Shown: positions 1 to 5,440 of the stretch, piece by piece
Layout of the letters: each line of letters starts with the position of its first letter
Position numbering within the stretch: position 1 is the stretch's first letter
DNA from: Thioalkalivibrio sp.
Lineage (GTDB): Bacteria > Pseudomonadota > Gammaproteobacteria > Ectothiorhodospirales > Ectothiorhodospiraceae
Assembly: GCA_003553165.1 (NCBI GenBank)
Contig: PUOZ01000294.1
Location: 1 to 5,804 of the forward strand
Reading direction: 5' to 3'
Length of the DNA stretch: 5,804 nt
Program-made: the position numbers and the translations under genes
The notes under the pieces: model-generated
Database searches by the model: none
The model's input: only the letters and a program-made list of their open reading frames with translations
What the model was told of the DNA's origin: nothing

Positions 1-26
1 CGCGCGTTCTCGATCAGGACACTCAT
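1..26 (-). CDS. pyrC: Dihydroorotase or dihydroorotase-like protein, 5' end only
   Basis: Only the first codons are in the window. The reverse strand from 26 reads ATG and translates to MSVLIENAR, the usual opening of type I dihydroorotases and of the dihydroorotase-like PyrC' chains (pattern MxxLIxNAR). The ATG shares four bases (ATGA, 26-23) with the pyrB stop, so the two are probably translationally coupled. Following pyrB directly, the product is expected either to convert carbamoyl aspartate to dihydroorotate or, as in Pseudomonas, to be an inactive dihydroorotase homologue needed for assembly of aspartate transcarbamoylase. The zinc-binding HxH motif that would decide between these lies outside the window. 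The call rests on nine residues plus context. Confidence 0.72.
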
Positions 27-1030
27 GCGCTGCGCACCCCCATCACCATGGACATGACCGCCATGCGCACCGCGATCCCGAAGGTGACCTGCTGCAGGAT
101 CACCGACTGCGCGCCATCGGCCACCGCCGAGTCGATCTCCACGCCCCGGTTGGCCGGGCCGGGATGCATGACCAGGCAGTCGGGCTTGGCCACGAGCAGG
201 CGCCGCTGGGTCAGGCCGAAGAGCTGGAAGTACTCGTGTTCGGAGGGCAGGTGCGCGTGCTCCATGCGTTCCCGCTGCAGGCGCAGCATGATCACCACAT
301 CGACGTCGCGCAGGCCCTGCTCGAGGCTGTGGAACACGTGCACGCCGAGATCCTCGACATGCGCCGGCAGCAGGGAGTGCGGCGCGACCACGCGCACCTC
401 TCCGGCCTGCAGGATGTTCAGCGCATGAATCTGCGAGCGCGCGACCCGTGAATGCAGGATGTCTCCGACGATCGCGATCTTGAGCCGGGTGAAGTCGCCC
501 TTGAACCGGCGAATGGTGAACATGTCCAGCAGCGCCTGCGTGGGGTGGGCATGCCGGCCGTCCCCGGCATTCAGCACACTGATCCCGGGCTCCACGTGCC
601 GCGCCATGAAATGGGCGGCGCCGCTCTGCTGGTGCCGCACCACGAACATGTCCACGTTCATGGCCTCGAGGTTGCGCAGGGTGTCCAGCAGGCTCTCGCC
701 CTTGGTGGCCGAGGAGGTGCTGACATTGATGTTCAGCACGTCCGCCGAGAGCCGCTTGGCCGCGAGTTCGAAGGTGGTGCGGGTGCGGGTGCTGGCCTCG
801 AAGAAGAGGTTCACGATCGTCTTGCCGCGCAGCAGCGGCACCTTCTTGACCGCCTTTTCGTTCATGTTCGCAAACGATTCGGCGTTGTCCAGGATCTCGG
901 TTACCAATTCGCGGCTGAGGCCCTCGACCGTCAGCAGGTGGCGCAACTGGCCTGTCGAGGTCAGCTGCAGGTCGTTTGGCAGCGCACCGGGTTGCGGCAG
1001 CGGGCGGGCCGGGAAGGCCGCTGTGATCAA
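23..1030 (-). CDS. pyrB: Aspartate carbamoyltransferase catalytic subunit (class A-like)
   Basis: Joins carbamoyl phosphate to L-aspartate to give carbamoyl aspartate, the committed step of pyrimidine synthesis, in the cytoplasm. The 335 residues are full length and all signatures are present: the carbamoyl-phosphate loop [13 protein letters not shown] (76-88, STRT at 80-83), SSATKGES (106-113, the Ser/Lys loop contributed to the neighbouring active site), RHQQSGAAH (132-140), [14 protein letters not shown] (157-170 region), MLRLQRER (248-255, aspartate binding) and HPGPANRG (289-296). About 25 residues precede the usual catalytic-chain start, as in Pseudomonas PyrB, whose sequence I recall as closely similar through most of its length. 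The chosen start is a TTG at 1030-1028 overlapping the pyrR stop (TTGA); a GGAGGA lies 6 bases upstream and no ATG occurs before residue 56. No pyrI regulatory-chain gene is next to it; pyrC follows. Confidence 0.97.
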   Translation of the reverse strand: MITAAFPARPLPQPGALPNDLQLTSTGQLRHLLTVEGLSRELVTEILDNAESFANMNEKAVKKVPLLRGKTIVNLFFEASTRTRTTFELAAKRLSADVLNINVSTSSATKGESLLDTLRNLEAMNVDMFVVRHQQSGAAHFMARHVEPGISVLNAGDGRHAHPTQALLDMFTIRRFKGDFTRLKIAIVGDILHSRVARSQIHALNILQAGEVRVVAPHSLLPAHVEDLGVHVFHSLEQGLRDVDVVIMLRLQRERMEHAHLPSEHEYFQLFGLTQRRLLVAKPDCLVMHPGPANRGVEIDSAVADGAQSVILQQVTFGIAVRMAVMSMVMGVRSA

Positions 1031-1533
1031 CGCCCATCCTCCAGCTGCACGCGCTCCAGGCGCAGCGGTTCGGGGCCGCGCAGCTTGATCTGCTCGCCGG
1101 TTCCAAGTTCCATGTGGGCGCCGACGATCGCCGCCTCGACCGGCAGTTCGCGCCCGTCGCGCTCCACCAGCACGGCCAGGGTCACCGAGGCCGGCCGGCC
1201 GTAATCGAACAACTCGTTCAGTGCCGCGCGGATGGTGCGTCCGGTGAAAAGCACGTCATCGACCAGCAGGATGTGTTCGTTGTCCAGTTCCTCGGGAAGT
1301 TCCGAGGGGCGCACCTGCGGGTGCATGCCGATGCGCGAGAAGTCGTCGCGATAGAAGCTGATGTCGAGCTTGCCCATCGGCCGGGTATAGCCCATGCGTT
1401 GACGCAGGGCCTCGGCGATCCAGACGCCTCCGGAGTGGATGCCGACCACGATCGGCTGTTCGATCCCGCGCTGCTCGAAGTGACGCCGGGTCTGTTCGGC
1501 CATGCTGTCCAACAGGGATGCGATCTCAGGCAT
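1027..1533 (-). CDS. pyrR: PyrR: pyrimidine operon regulator / uracil phosphoribosyltransferase family
   Basis: Member of the type I phosphoribosyltransferase family. PyrR proteins bind PRPP and UMP/uracil; in Bacillus PyrR is an RNA-binding attenuation protein with uracil phosphoribosyltransferase activity, while in Gram-negatives its regulatory role is less well defined. In the 168-residue product, [12 protein letters not shown] (32-43) is followed by SFYRDDFS (59-66), characteristic of PyrR, then the PRPP-binding loop [12 protein letters not shown] (89-100) and the PyrR signature [14 protein letters not shown]. The start was placed at the ATG at 1533 because MPEIASLL gives the normal family length and has a GGAG ten bases upstream; the frame is open to 1581 but those extra residues have no family support. 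It overlaps the ruvX end by 8 bases and the pyrB start by 4. No attenuator could fit between pyrR and pyrB, so any control acts upstream or on translation. Confidence 0.95.
   Translation of the reverse strand: MPEIASLLDSMAEQTRRHFEQRGIEQPIVVGIHSGGVWIAEALRQRMGYTRPMGKLDISFYRDDFSRIGMHPQVRPSELPEELDNEHILLVDDVLFTGRTIRAALNELFDYGRPASVTLAVLVERDGRELPVEAAIVGAHMELGTGEQIKLRGPEPLRLERVQLEDGR
1037..1042 (-). promoter_or_regulatory. Ribosome binding site of pyrB, inside pyrR
   Basis: The minus strand reads GGAGGA here, a near-perfect complement of the 16S rRNA tail, ending six bases before the TTG at 1030. It lies in the last codons of pyrR. It decides the start of pyrB: the codon is not ATG, but spacing and strength are right, and no better in-frame start exists nearby. 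Confidence 0.7.
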
Positions 1534-1927
1534 TGCGAGTGTTCTCCATAAACCAGCCTTCCAGGATGACCGCGGCGGCATGCGCGTCCAGGCCCGGGTC
1601 GCTTCCGCGGTGCCGGACGCGCTCGCGCCCCAGGTGGGAGCTCAGGCGCTCGTCGGCCCAGTATACCGGCAGGCCGTGACCCCGGCCGAGTTCTTCGGCA
1701 AATCGACGGATGGCGGGACCCAGAGCCGTCGGCGCGCCGTCGGCCCGGGTCGGCCAGCCGACGACGAAGGCATCGGGCCGCCATTCCGCCACCAGCGCAG
1801 CGATGGCCTTCGAGGCGTCCGGAGAGTCGGAGCGCAACGTGACCAGCCCCCGGGCACTGCCGGTGATTTCGTCACCGACGGCGATGCCGAGGCGGCGCTG
1901 GCCGTAGTCGAAGGCCATCAGCCGCAC
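1526..1927 (-). CDS. ruvX: RuvX/YqgF: RNase H-fold nuclease of the Holliday junction resolvase-like family
   Basis: Small cytoplasmic RNase H-fold protein, annotated as putative pre-16S rRNA nuclease and/or Holliday junction resolvase; in E. coli it is linked to maturation of the 16S rRNA 5' end. The 133 residues show the family landmarks: AFDYGQRRLGIAVG (5-18) with the first acidic residue D7, VVGWPTRADG (55-64), WADERLSS (90-97) and SDPGLDAHAAAVIL (109-122) with the last catalytic acid D114. I chose GTG at 1927, two bases after the yqgE stop, because it keeps the hydrophobic first strand (RLMAFDYG). An ATG at 1918 would give 130 residues and cut that strand short. Neither start has a clear ribosome site, so reinitiation after yqgE is likely. 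It overlaps pyrR by 8 bases. Confidence 0.93.
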   Translation of the reverse strand: MRLMAFDYGQRRLGIAVGDEITGSARGLVTLRSDSPDASKAIAALVAEWRPDAFVVGWPTRADGAPTALGPAIRRFAEELGRGHGLPVYWADERLSSHLGRERVRHRGSDPGLDAHAAAVILEGWFMENTRNA

Positions 1928-1929
1928 GA

Positions 1930-2508
1930 TCAGGCGTGTCCGGCGACCTGGCTGATCAGGTTCATGTCGATGCCGATGAGCCGTGCCGCGGCATTCCAGC
2001 GCTCGTAGGGGGGGAGCGCGAACAGGATGGACCGGTTGGCGGGAGTCACGAGCCACGCATTTTCTGCGATCTCGCTCTCCAGCTGACCGGGTCCCCAGCC
2101 TGCGTAACCCAGCGCGATCAGGGTCTGCGCGGGACCCTTTCCCACCGCCATGGCCTCGAGGATGTCGCGCGAGGTCGTCAGCGACACTTCGCCGGACAGC
2201 TTCCGGGTGCCATTCCATTCCTTCTCCGGCGAATGCAGCACGAAGCCGTGCTCGGGCTGGACCGGTCCGCCGCGGAACACCGTCTGCTCCGCTAATGTCG
2301 AGGCCGGGTCGAGATCCAGCTGCCGCAGCATCTGTTCCAGCGTGAGGTCGATCGGCTGGTTGATCACCAGCCCCATCGCCCCGTGGTCACCGTGCTCGCA
2401 GATGTAGGTGACCGTGTGGCCGAAATAGCCATCCTGCAGGCTGGGCATCGCGATCAGGAAGTGACCGCGCAGTCCATCGGTGGTCGAGTTGGGTATGGAA
2501 TGGGCCAT
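1930..2508 (-). CDS. yqgE: YqgE/AlgH family protein
   Basis: Conserved single-domain protein of unknown biochemical activity (DUF179). The name AlgH comes from a Pseudomonas locus affecting alginate production, but no catalytic mechanism is established. The 192 residues are full length with all conserved blocks: FLIAMPSLQDGYF (17-29), ICEHGDHGAMGLVINQP (36-52), FRGGPVQPEHGFVLH (78-92), TTSRDILEAMA (111-121), ALGYAGWGPGQLESEI (132-147) and ILFALPPYERWNAAARLIGI (161-180). The start is the ATG at 2508; the next Met (residue 21) lies inside a conserved block and is too late. No ribosome binding site is visible in front of the ATG. ruvX follows directly, an adjacency very common in proteobacteria. 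It is the first gene of the tightly packed yqgE-ruvX-pyrR-pyrB-pyrC run. Confidence 0.95.
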   Translation of the reverse strand: MAHSIPNSTTDGLRGHFLIAMPSLQDGYFGHTVTYICEHGDHGAMGLVINQPIDLTLEQMLRQLDLDPASTLAEQTVFRGGPVQPEHGFVLHSPEKEWNGTRKLSGEVSLTTSRDILEAMAVGKGPAQTLIALGYAGWGPGQLESEIAENAWLVTPANRSILFALPPYERWNAAARLIGIDMNLISQVAGHA

Positions 2509-2514
2509 GGCTAG

Positions 2515-2543
2515 AGTATCAGCCGGTCGGCCCCTGCCCGCAA
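2515..2543 (-). promoter_or_regulatory. Possible sigma70-type promoter of yqgE, with little or no leader
   Basis: The minus strand has TTGCGG (2543-2538), a 17-base spacer and GATACT (2520-2515); an alternative reading is an extended -10, TGATACTCT. The -10 ends six bases before the yqgE ATG, so transcription would begin at or next to the start codon. This fits the missing ribosome site. The 79-base gap (2587-2509) also holds an inverted repeat, CGGTCG...CGACCG (arms 2524-2529 and 2553-2558), with no T-run, so it is not an intrinsic terminator. The -35 matches only 3 of 6 bases. Nothing here excludes read-through from the tonB-like gene. Confidence 0.3.
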
Positions 2544-2587
2544 GGGAGGCGGCGACCGATTCGCCTGCACGACCCGTGGGCCGGGCT

Positions 2588-3475
2588 TCACCGCGCGCGC
2601 TCCACCCGGTCGCGCCGGAAGGCCCAGGTCCTTGTGATCACGATGTGATCGTACTGTTCGCGCATGCTCTCCGTGAACGGTGCGAAGGGCTGCGCGAGTT
2701 CGACGATGCGCATCGCGGCCTGATCGAGGATCGGTTCCCCCGAACTCTGTGCGACCCCGATGTTCAGGACCCGGCCCTCGGCATCCAGCCGCACCGAGAG
2801 CACCAGCGATCCCGACAGGCCTCGGCGCCGCGCCTCGTCCGGGTAGTTCAGGTTGCCGATCCGCTCCACCTTGCGTATCCAGGCCTCCAGGTAGGCGGCT
2901 TCCGGGGCGGCGCGCGCGGCGAGGGTGTCGAGATAGAGGGTGCGGGTCGCACGGGACAGCAGCGGTTGCGCCGTCTCCCCCGGAGTGGCTCGGGCTGCCT
3001 CCAGGCCCCGGGCCATCAGCATCGCCGCGGAGGGCGTCTCGGTTGCCTCGGCAGCGTCGAAAGGTTCCGTTTCGCGCGGGCGCGGCGCCGTCTCGGGTTC
3101 CGGAGCGACCGTGATCAGGGGATCGGGCTCCGGCTGTGCCAACGCCTCGGGCGGCGGTTGCAAGGCCTCCACCGCCTCCGATTCGGCCACGCGTTCCCCG
3201 ATGGTCTCCGGGCTGCGTGCCGGCTGGCTCTCTTCCGCGGTGCCGCTGGCGGCCTGGGCCTCGGTGGCGGTGTGCTCCGCTTTCTCCGGTTCCTCCACGG
3301 TAGTCGGAACCTCGACCCAGGTCACGTCCAGCGTTACCTGGTCGGGGCGTTCGCCCGACAGCATCTCGAAACCGACTCCGAGGATCACCAGCGCGTGCAG
3401 CACCAGCGCCAGGAACAGGGTCAGCCCGAGCTTGCTGCCGTCATCCGGATTGGTTTGTGGAAGGGTCGCGGACAT
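2588..3475 (-). CDS. TonB-family energy transducer (TonB3-like)
   Basis: Inner-membrane protein expected to span the periplasm and pass proton-motive-force energy to an outer-membrane partner. Of 295 residues, 1-16 are polar and cytoplasmic, 17-36 form one hydrophobic anchor (LGLTLFLALVLHALVILGVGF region, with a His inside as in TonB), about 57-150 is a Pro/Glu/Ala-rich linker, and about 195-287 is the TonB C-terminal domain (AWIRKVERIGNLNYPDEAR, then GSLVLSVRLDAEGRV). The position next to gshB and algH and the WxxKVERIGNLNYP segment match the Pseudomonas gene called tonB3 (PA0406, from memory), reported to be needed for twitching motility. No exbB/exbD or receptor gene is nearby. The start is the ATG at 3475, giving a normal short N-tail; the frame is open to a TTG at 3499. 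It overlaps the Gx gene by 35 bases in another frame and has no clear ribosome site. The exact partner is unknown. Confidence 0.9.
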   Translation of the reverse strand: MSATLPQTNPDDGSKLGLTLFLALVLHALVILGVGFEMLSGERPDQVTLDVTWVEVPTTVEEPEKAEHTATEAQAASGTAEESQPARSPETIGERVAESEAVEALQPPPEALAQPEPDPLITVAPEPETAPRPRETEPFDAAEATETPSAAMLMARGLEAARATPGETAQPLLSRATRTLYLDTLAARAAPEAAYLEAWIRKVERIGNLNYPDEARRRGLSGSLVLSVRLDAEGRVLNIGVAQSSGEPILDQAAMRIVELAQPFAPFTESMREQYDHIVITRTWAFRRDRVERAR

Positions 3476-3992
3476 GTCTTTGGATGCGCGGATCTGCAAG
3501 CACCGATGCGGTCAGTATACCCGTGGCCACGCCGGTGATCAGTCCGGCGAGCAGCAGGGGCGGCAGCAGCAGCGGCAACTGGGGGTGGGGAATGATCACC
3601 GCCCAGGCGAGCAGGAACTGGCCCAGGGTGTGCGCGATCGCCGCCGGCACCGCGAGCCCAAGGGCACTGAGATGGCGCGGATGGAGTGGCAGCAGGGGCG
3701 CCAGCACCGCGAGCGCAGCCAGCGCCCCGGTCAGGGATAGCCAGAAACCCGGGCTCAGAAGGGTGCCCAGCAGCAGGCTGGCGCCGACGACGCGCAGCAG
3801 GGTCACGGCCAGCGCGGCCCGCCATCCCAGTGTGACCAGGGTCACCAGCGTGATCACGTTGGCCAGGCCCGGCTTGATTCCCGGGACGGGGCTGGGGATC
3901 GCCGCCTCGATCACCTGCAGGCCGATGGCAAGGGCGGCGAGCGCGGCAATGCGGCGATCCGCAAGAACCGGGGCGGTGTTCACCTCCCGCAT
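3441..3992 (-). CDS. Gx transporter family membrane protein (often named heptaprenyl diphosphate synthase component I)
   Basis: Integral membrane protein of 183 residues with roughly five or six hydrophobic segments (about 14-32, 42-57, 60-80, 84-102, 108-133 and 139-166). Family signatures: PGIKPGLANVITL (37-49, usually PGxKxGLANxxTL), LRVVGASLLLGT (66-77), FWLSLTGALAAL (83-94) and AHTLGQFLLA (120-129, with the conserved His and Gln). The Pfam name, heptaprenyl diphosphate synthase component I, is probably a misnomer: a multi-span protein of this kind resembles the substrate-binding S components of ECF transporters and has no prenyl synthase motif. No substrate is established. The ATG at 3992 follows the NusG_II gene stop by six bases. 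In other bacteria this family commonly sits beside NusG_II and ApbE genes, as here, suggesting a shared role in flavin-dependent membrane redox chemistry (inference). Confidence 0.88.
   Translation of the reverse strand: MREVNTAPVLADRRIAALAALAIGLQVIEAAIPSPVPGIKPGLANVITLVTLVTLGWRAALAVTLLRVVGASLLLGTLLSPGFWLSLTGALAALAVLAPLLPLHPRHLSALGLAVPAAIAHTLGQFLLAWAVIIPHPQLPLLLPPLLLAGLITGVATGILTASVLADPRIQRHVRDPSTNQSG
3514..3542 (-). promoter_or_regulatory. Possible internal promoter for the tonB-like gene
   Basis: Inside the end of the Gx-transporter gene, the minus strand carries TATACT (3519-3514, five of six matches to the -10 consensus). Seventeen bases upstream is CTGATC (3542-3537, three of six matches to a -35). 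Transcription would start about 30 bases before the tonB-like ATG. The strong -10 stands out in very GC-rich DNA, but it also simply encodes Gly-Ile-Leu-Thr of the Gx protein, so this is a suggestion only. Confidence 0.33.
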
Positions 3993-3998
3993 GGCCGG

Positions 3999-4370
3999 TC
4001 AGTAGTGCATGCTGTCGAAATCACTTCGCACACCGCCCACCTGCAGTATCAGGCGGTTGGGCAGGCTCACCGCCATGTCCCCGGGACGTTCCAGCCAGCC
4101 CGCGGCCTCGCAGATGCCCTGGTTGCCTGGCGAGCGCAGGCAGCGGGCACGGCCCGGCTGGATTTCGATCTCGGTGATGCCGGCGGGGCCCTCGACCCGG
4201 ATGGCCCGGTTCTCGTTGAGCGGATAGTGGCGCGGATCCATGCCGGCCTGCGTGACCACCAGGTGCGTCGAGCCCGCGCCGGGGGCATAGCCCAGCGCGA
4301 AGCTCGTCGTCACCAGCGCGGTGGCCAGGGCCACGACCACCGCGTCGCCCCAGCGCAGGTTCCGCATCAT
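3999..4370 (-). CDS. NusG_II-domain membrane-anchored protein (EetA-like)
   Basis: Small extracytoplasmic protein of 123 residues, unrelated in function to the transcription factor NusG despite the domain name. An N-terminal hydrophobic segment (about 9-28) is a signal anchor. The rest is the beta-rich NusG_II domain, recognisable by RCLRSPGNQGICEAAGWL (76-93) and the closing GDMAVSLPNRLIL (97-109). C77 and C87 could form a disulfide or bind a ligand. Many family members read CLPN where this protein has SLPN (S102), so one usual cysteine is absent. The ATG at 4370 shares ATGA with the apbE stop; a second ATG follows at once (4367). No ribosome site is seen, so coupling to apbE is likely. Its place between apbE and the Gx gene is the main hint at function: a component of a flavin-linked membrane redox system. 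Biochemical role unknown. Confidence 0.87.
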   Translation of the reverse strand: MMRNLRWGDAVVVALATALVTTSFALGYAPGAGSTHLVVTQAGMDPRHYPLNENRAIRVEGPAGITEIEIQPGRARCLRSPGNQGICEAAGWLERPGDMAVSLPNRLILQVGGVRSDFDSMHY

Positions 4371-5440
4371 GGAACGCTGGTGTCGACGCCGGGTTCCGCG
4401 GCGCGGATCCGGCGGATGACCTGGCGGCGGAATTCGACCCGGGGCACCATCTCCGGGGTCAGTTCGACCGAGCCGTCCGGCAGCACCACCAGCGCCCTTG
4501 CCACGCCCAGACGCTGGGCGTACAGCGGCCAGTCATTGGGTCCTGCGATCATCAGCGTGGTGGCGGCGGCGTCGGCCAGCCCGGGGTCGCCGTGCAGCAC
4601 GGTCGCCGCAACGAGACCGCGGCTGGGCCGCCCGCTGCGCGGATCGATCACGTGGTGAATCCGCTCGCCATCCCATTCGTAGCCGCGTTCGTAGTCACCG
4701 GAGGTGAACAGGGCCTCGTCGGACCCCAGTTCGATGCTCGCGAGCACGCCCTGGCCGAGCGGGTCGCGCACGCCGATGCGCCAGGCGCGGTCACCCGGCC
4801 GGCCGCGCGTCATCAGGTCGCCGCCGGCGTTGACGATCGCGTGCTCGACACCCAGATCGGCGAGCAGGTCCAGGCTGCGCGCCACGGCAAAACCCTTGCC
4901 CATGCCCCCGAAGTCCAGCTGCAGATCCGGATGACGCCCACGCAGGCGCACTCCGCGGCGCTCGATATCGCTCATACGGGGCGGATCGGCCAGCAGGGTC
5001 GCCAGTCGTTCCGCGTCGGGCGGGGGGCCGGCGGCCTCGTCCTGGTGGAAGCCCCAGGCGGCGATCAGGCGTCCCAGCGCGGGATTGAACAGCCCATCGG
5101 TCCTTTGCTCCAGTTCCTGTGCGAACTCGATCAGCGGCAGCACCGAGGGTGGCGCGCTGAACTCGCCGCCCAGGGCGAGGAGCTGGTTGGTTCGTCCCAG
5201 CGAGCCCGGTTCCCAGGCATGCCAGGAGGCATGCATGATCTCGAGGTCCTCGCTGAGTTCCGCTTCGATCCGCGTCAGGTCGTGTGCGCCGCCCGGGTAC
5301 ACCGTGATGTCGACCAGCGTGCCGAAGGCCTGGAAGGTCAACCGGTCCGTCTCGGGCTTGCGCTCGCAGCCGCTGAGGGCGACCAGCAGCAGGAGTGCGG
5401 CCGCGGCACGCAGGCCGATGTGCGGGTGGGAGCGGGTCAT
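4367..5440 (-). CDS. apbE: FAD:protein FMN transferase, lipoprotein
   Basis: Transfers FMN from FAD to a Ser/Thr of extracytoplasmic target proteins (such as RnfG/NqrC or FMN-binding-domain proteins), Mg2+-dependent, on the periplasmic side. The 357 residues begin with a lipoprotein signal peptide: basic start, hydrophobic 11-22, lipobox LSGC with acylated C25. Then come [11 protein letters not shown] (37-47), [16 protein letters not shown] (70-85), [12 protein letters not shown] (175-186), NAGGD (204-208), TSGDYERGY (246-254), [11 protein letters not shown] (262-272) and LADAAATTL (288-296), with D290 and T294 as expected metal ligands. One oddity is Ala187 where the KGxAVD motif usually has Asp. 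The start is the ATG at 5440, sharing ATGA with the gshB stop; a GGAGG lies 13 bases upstream. No FMN-acceptor protein is encoded in the window, so the target is unknown. Neighbours downstream are NusG_II and Gx-family genes. Confidence 0.96.
   Translation of the reverse strand: MTRSHPHIGLRAAAALLLLVALSGCERKPETDRLTFQAFGTLVDITVYPGGAHDLTRIEAELSEDLEIMHASWHAWEPGSLGRTNQLLALGGEFSAPPSVLPLIEFAQELEQRTDGLFNPALGRLIAAWGFHQDEAAGPPPDAERLATLLADPPRMSDIERRGVRLRGRHPDLQLDFGGMGKGFAVARSLDLLADLGVEHAIVNAGGDLMTRGRPGDRAWRIGVRDPLGQGVLASIELGSDEALFTSGDYERGYEWDGERIHHVIDPRSGRPSRGLVAATVLHGDPGLADAAATTLMIAGPNDWPLYAQRLGVARALVVLPDGSVELTPEMVPRVEFRRQVIRRIRAAEPGVDTSVP

Noticed and set aside
452..1204. Plus-strand open frame (250 codons) opposite pyrB and pyrR
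   Set aside because: Shadow frame rich in Gln/Val/Arg; spans the junction of two well-supported minus-strand genes.
1928..2218. Upstream extension of the ruvX frame to 2218
   Set aside because: The extra ~97 residues lie inside yqgE in another frame, are Arg/Pro-rich and match nothing; the ruvX domain begins at about 1927.
2524..2558. Inverted repeat CGGTCG...CGACCG as a terminator after the tonB-like gene
   Set aside because: Only six paired bases with a 23-base loop and no T-run on the minus strand; not enough to call an intrinsic terminator.
2480..3538. Long plus-strand open frame (352 codons) opposite the tonB-like gene
   Set aside because: High-GC shadow of the minus-strand gene: Arg/Gly/Leu-rich product, no recognisable domain, and it runs through three minus-strand genes and an intergenic gap.
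3980..3989. GGGAGG just inside the Gx gene as a ribosome site for a later start
   Set aside because: No in-frame start codon follows at a workable distance, and the frame from 3992 has the usual family N-terminus length.
5216..5237. Palindromes GGCATGCC and ATGCAT close together
   Set aside because: They fall in conserved apbE codons for HASWHAW, and His-Ala/Met-His codons produce such short palindromes by themselves.
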